Shown one piece after another: positions 5,937 to 7,722 of a DNA stretch of 7,722 bases. Within the stretch, counting starts at the first letter, position 1. The number at the start of each line of letters is the position of its first letter. The DNA comes from an uncultured Flavobacteriaceae bacterium (GTDB lineage Bacteria; Bacteroidota; Bacteroidia; Flavobacteriales; Flavobacteriaceae), in assembly GCA_938041595.1 (NCBI GenBank), contig CALITN010000123.1:1-7722 (forward strand). The letters are read 5' to 3'. The notes below the pieces were generated by a model that made no database searches, was not told where the DNA came from, and saw only the letters and a list, made by a program, of their open reading frames with translations. Made by a program: the position numbers and the translations under genes.

Positions 5937-6715
5937 GACCCAAAAAACCCTTCAAGAAATTTACTTCTCGTTCTGAAACCCCTGCCAAAAAAGCAGCTGC
6001 TGAAGCGAGCGGTACCCGATTGAATAAATTATTAGCCAATGCTGGAATTTGCTCACGTCGTGAAGCCGACGAACTGATCGCGATGGGAATGGTTTCGGTC
6101 AATGGTAAGGTAGTGGTTGAGATGGGCTACAAAGTGCAAGCCAAAGACGAGGTCCGTTATGATGGCCAACGTATTTTAGGTCAAAAGCCAATTTATTTGC
6201 TAATGAACAAGCCGAAGGGTTTTGTGGCGACCTCCCAAGGGGGTGGTGTCAAAAAATCAGTTCAGGATTTAATTCAAAGTGCAGCTCCTTTCAAAGTGCC
6301 TCCCATGGGAGATATGGGTCGGCCGATGACAGGGCTTCTTTTTTTCACCAACGACAGTAAACTGCGTGCTAAACTCAATCACTCCAAAAAGGGAATTGAA
6401 ATGGTGTATCAATTGGTATTGGATAAAGCCTTAGAAGCGGAAGATTTTAAGAAGTTGCAGCAGCCGCACGCGATTTTTGGGGAAACGCTCCGTTTTTCCA
6501 AATTGGCATATATCCAAGGAGGAACTAAACGAGAATTGGGAATTGAAGCGGTTAATCTCAGCCCTAGTGCTTTGCGTAAAATTGTGGAGCAGCATGGATA
6601 TAAGGTCCAGCAATTGGACCGAGTGATCTGGGCGGGACTGACCAAAAAAGACCTACCTCGTGGGCGCTGGAGACACCTCAATGCGCTAGAAATCAACAAC
6701 CTACAGATGCTCTAA
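5933..6715 (+). CDS. S4-domain RluB/RsuA-like pseudouridine synthase homologue with altered active site
   Basis: 260 residues: a basic tail (1-27), an S4 RNA-binding domain (RLNKLLANAGICSRREADELI, about 28-75) and a pseudouridine-synthase domain starting YLLMNKPKGFVATS (88-101). The C-terminal part (GYKVQQLDRV, AGLTKKDLPRGRWRHL) matches the RluB-type enzymes of Bacteroidota. These isomerise uridine to pseudouridine in rRNA through an Asp in the motif GRLDxxTxGLLLLTND. Here the aligned segment is GDMGRPMTGLLFFTND (126-141). Gly129 (codon GGT, 6317-6319) stands at the catalytic Asp, and Asp127 replaces the preceding Arg. The later SGRNRxVRRxF motif is also altered, to NLSPSALRKIV (208-218). The frame is intact with no indel, so this is a maintained protein that may be a catalytically inactive RNA-binding paralogue. 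It overlaps ubiA by four bases and the convergent mannosyltransferase gene by 23. Family is secure; activity is doubtful. Confidence 0.88.
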   Translation: MRPKKPFKKFTSRSETPAKKAAAEASGTRLNKLLANAGICSRREADELIAMGMVSVNGKVVVEMGYKVQAKDEVRYDGQRILGQKPIYLLMNKPKGFVATSQGGGVKKSVQDLIQSAAPFKVPPMGDMGRPMTGLLFFTNDSKLRAKLNHSKKGIEMVYQLVLDKALEAEDFKKLQQPHAIFGETLRFSKLAYIQGGTKRELGIEAVNLSPSALRKIVEQHGYKVQQLDRVIWAGLTKKDLPRGRWRHLNALEINNLQML

Positions 6716-7722
6716 GTCGTTTTTTGACAAGAGTCTCATACAACAAGAGTCCATAGACGGGAAGATACTCCACCCAGACGAGCCACCAGGGTTCCACAAC
6801 GGCTGGTGATGCGTAGGCCCAATAACTGAACAACACCGTATAGGACCACAGCAGTGCATACCGATAGGGGGTCAAAACACTTAAAAAAACGAGGTGAATC
6901 AAATACCACGGGTGCACTGTTGTGCTCAGCATATAATAAATACTCAATAAGCCGAGGGCAAGTGACCACTTCTGGGTCTTGCTCTTTCCTTGGGGCCAAA
7001 AGGGGAATAAAAGTGCCAATCCAGTGATGACCCAAGGGGAAATTTTTCCCAGTTTCCGAATGATATTATAACCAGTCTGTTGATAGCCCCATTCACGAAT
7101 GGCATAATAAATGCTGGCGTTGAACTCAAAATTGGAAAACCAAAGTTGTAAACTTTGCTGGTAATGATCCCACCATTCCGGACCGATATAGGGCCCCCAA
7201 AACAGCAGACTAAAAAGCAAACCATAGCCTACGAGCGGCCCTCGATCTTTCCAGTTTAAGGATGGGAGCAGAAGAGGAAGCCATAGCAAAGGCAGTAATT
7301 TGACAGCAACCCCTGCCGCAAAAAAAGCAGCACTGGGCCACCATCGTTTTTGCGTATAAAACCAAATACCCCACGCTGTTGCCGCTAGCATCAAACCCTC
7401 CCCATGTAAATTTCCCACTCCTTCGATCAACAGAAGTGGATTTAAGAAATACAAAAAAGCGGATTCTAGGGGAAGCTGATAATACTGAAGGATTTTCCGA
7501 ATGGCAAAAAGAGCAAGGAGATCGCCAAGGAGTAAAGAAAAACGAAGTATTCCAAGCTGTATCAAGAGATTGTCTGCTCCCAGTTGAGCGGCTAGGTAAA
7601 ATAACAACTGACTTGCTGGAGGGTAATTGGAGTAGTGCTGTTGACTCAGAGGTCCCATTCCCTGATAGAGTTCTCGTAAAAAGGGTGTTTGGATTTCTTT
7701 TAGAAGTGTTTCTGGTGTGTAA
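6693..7722 (-). CDS. Multi-spanning mannosyltransferase-like GT-C membrane protein, 5' end cut by window
   Basis: The frame is open from the right edge (first whole codon 7719-7721) to the TGA at 6693-6695, giving 342 visible residues. The ATG at 7656-7658 is internal, since 21 in-frame codons precede it (YTPETLLKEIQTPFLRELYQ and one more). The protein has roughly eight to nine hydrophobic segments. It resembles the polyprenol-linked mannosyltransferases (GT-C fold, Gpi14/DUF2029-like) I recall from Bacteroidota: HYSNYPPASQ (29-38) in an outer loop, FLNPLLLIEGVGNLHGEG (visible 92-109) and AVKLLPLLWLPLLLP. Such enzymes use a lipid-phosphate sugar donor at the outer face of the inner membrane. 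The catalytic acidic loop expected near the N-terminus is outside the window, so activity cannot be judged. It ends KKRLRASVGC. Convergence with the mevalonate-prenyltransferase operon is suggestive, as polyprenyl carriers come from the same pathway, but this is inference. Confidence 0.75.
   Translation of the reverse strand, partial: YTPETLLKEIQTPFLRELYQGMGPLSQQHYSNYPPASQLLFYLAAQLGADNLLIQLGILRFSLLLGDLLALFAIRKILQYYQLPLESAFLYFLNPLLLIEGVGNLHGEGLMLAATAWGIWFYTQKRWWPSAAFFAAGVAVKLLPLLWLPLLLPSLNWKDRGPLVGYGLLFSLLFWGPYIGPEWWDHYQQSLQLWFSNFEFNASIYYAIREWGYQQTGYNIIRKLGKISPWVITGLALLFPFWPQGKSKTQKWSLALGLLSIYYMLSTTVHPWYLIHLVFLSVLTPYRYALLWSYTVLFSYWAYASPAVVEPWWLVWVEYLPVYGLLLYETLVKKRLRASVGC

Noticed and set aside
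6409..6699. Minus-strand open frames inside the pseudouridine synthase homologue
   Set aside because: They are shadows of the intact coding frame and have no family resemblance.
7656..7658. ATG at 7658 as the true start of the mannosyltransferase-like gene
   Set aside because: Twenty-one in-frame codons without a stop precede it up to the right edge, and the protein lacks the expected N-terminal helices and catalytic loop.

Overview
The window looks like chromosomal DNA from a member of the Bacteroidota, probably a Flavobacteriia- or Saprospiria-like lineage. The reasons are: an Mrp ATPase with an N-terminal DUF59 domain and the 'AYFTPAELP' loop I associate with this phylum; mevalonate-pathway genes next to a UbiA-type prenyltransferase and an S4/pseudouridine-synthase protein; a TAnnTTTG promoter element; and almost no Shine-Dalgarno sequences. 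Identifications rest on motifs and remembered family sequences, with no database search. Coding density is very high, and no stretch over about 100 bases lacks a gene.

Left part (1-1688, + strand): an iron-sulfur trio. An Mrp/ApbC-type P-loop ATPase is cut by the left edge; its reading frame is open to base 1, so the apparent TTG start at 96 is not real. It is followed by a short Nfu scaffold protein and an adrenodoxin-type [2Fe-2S] ferredoxin. The three are closely spaced and probably co-transcribed.

Middle (1727-2927): a glycerophosphodiester phosphodiesterase with a hydrophobic N-terminus (+), convergent with a four-helix membrane protein of unknown function (-).

Right-centre (3032-6715, + strand): a four-gene run, diphosphomevalonate decarboxylase, mevalonate kinase, UbiA-family prenyltransferase and an S4-domain pseudouridine synthase homologue, with junctions of 13, 3 and -4 bases. 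The first three make the isoprenoid precursor and transfer a prenyl chain to an acceptor. The fourth appears to have lost the catalytic aspartate of its family, which is the most unusual coding observation here. A promoter-like TATCTTTG box sits five bases before the decarboxylase ATG. It lies inside a perfect 7+7 base inverted repeat, suggesting a regulated, perhaps leaderless, transcript.

Right edge (6693-7722, - strand): a multi-spanning mannosyltransferase-like membrane protein, cut by the right edge and overlapping the tail of the pseudouridine synthase homologue by 23 bases in convergent orientation. I saw no mobile elements, CRISPR arrays, tRNA or rRNA genes, and no wholly novel system.
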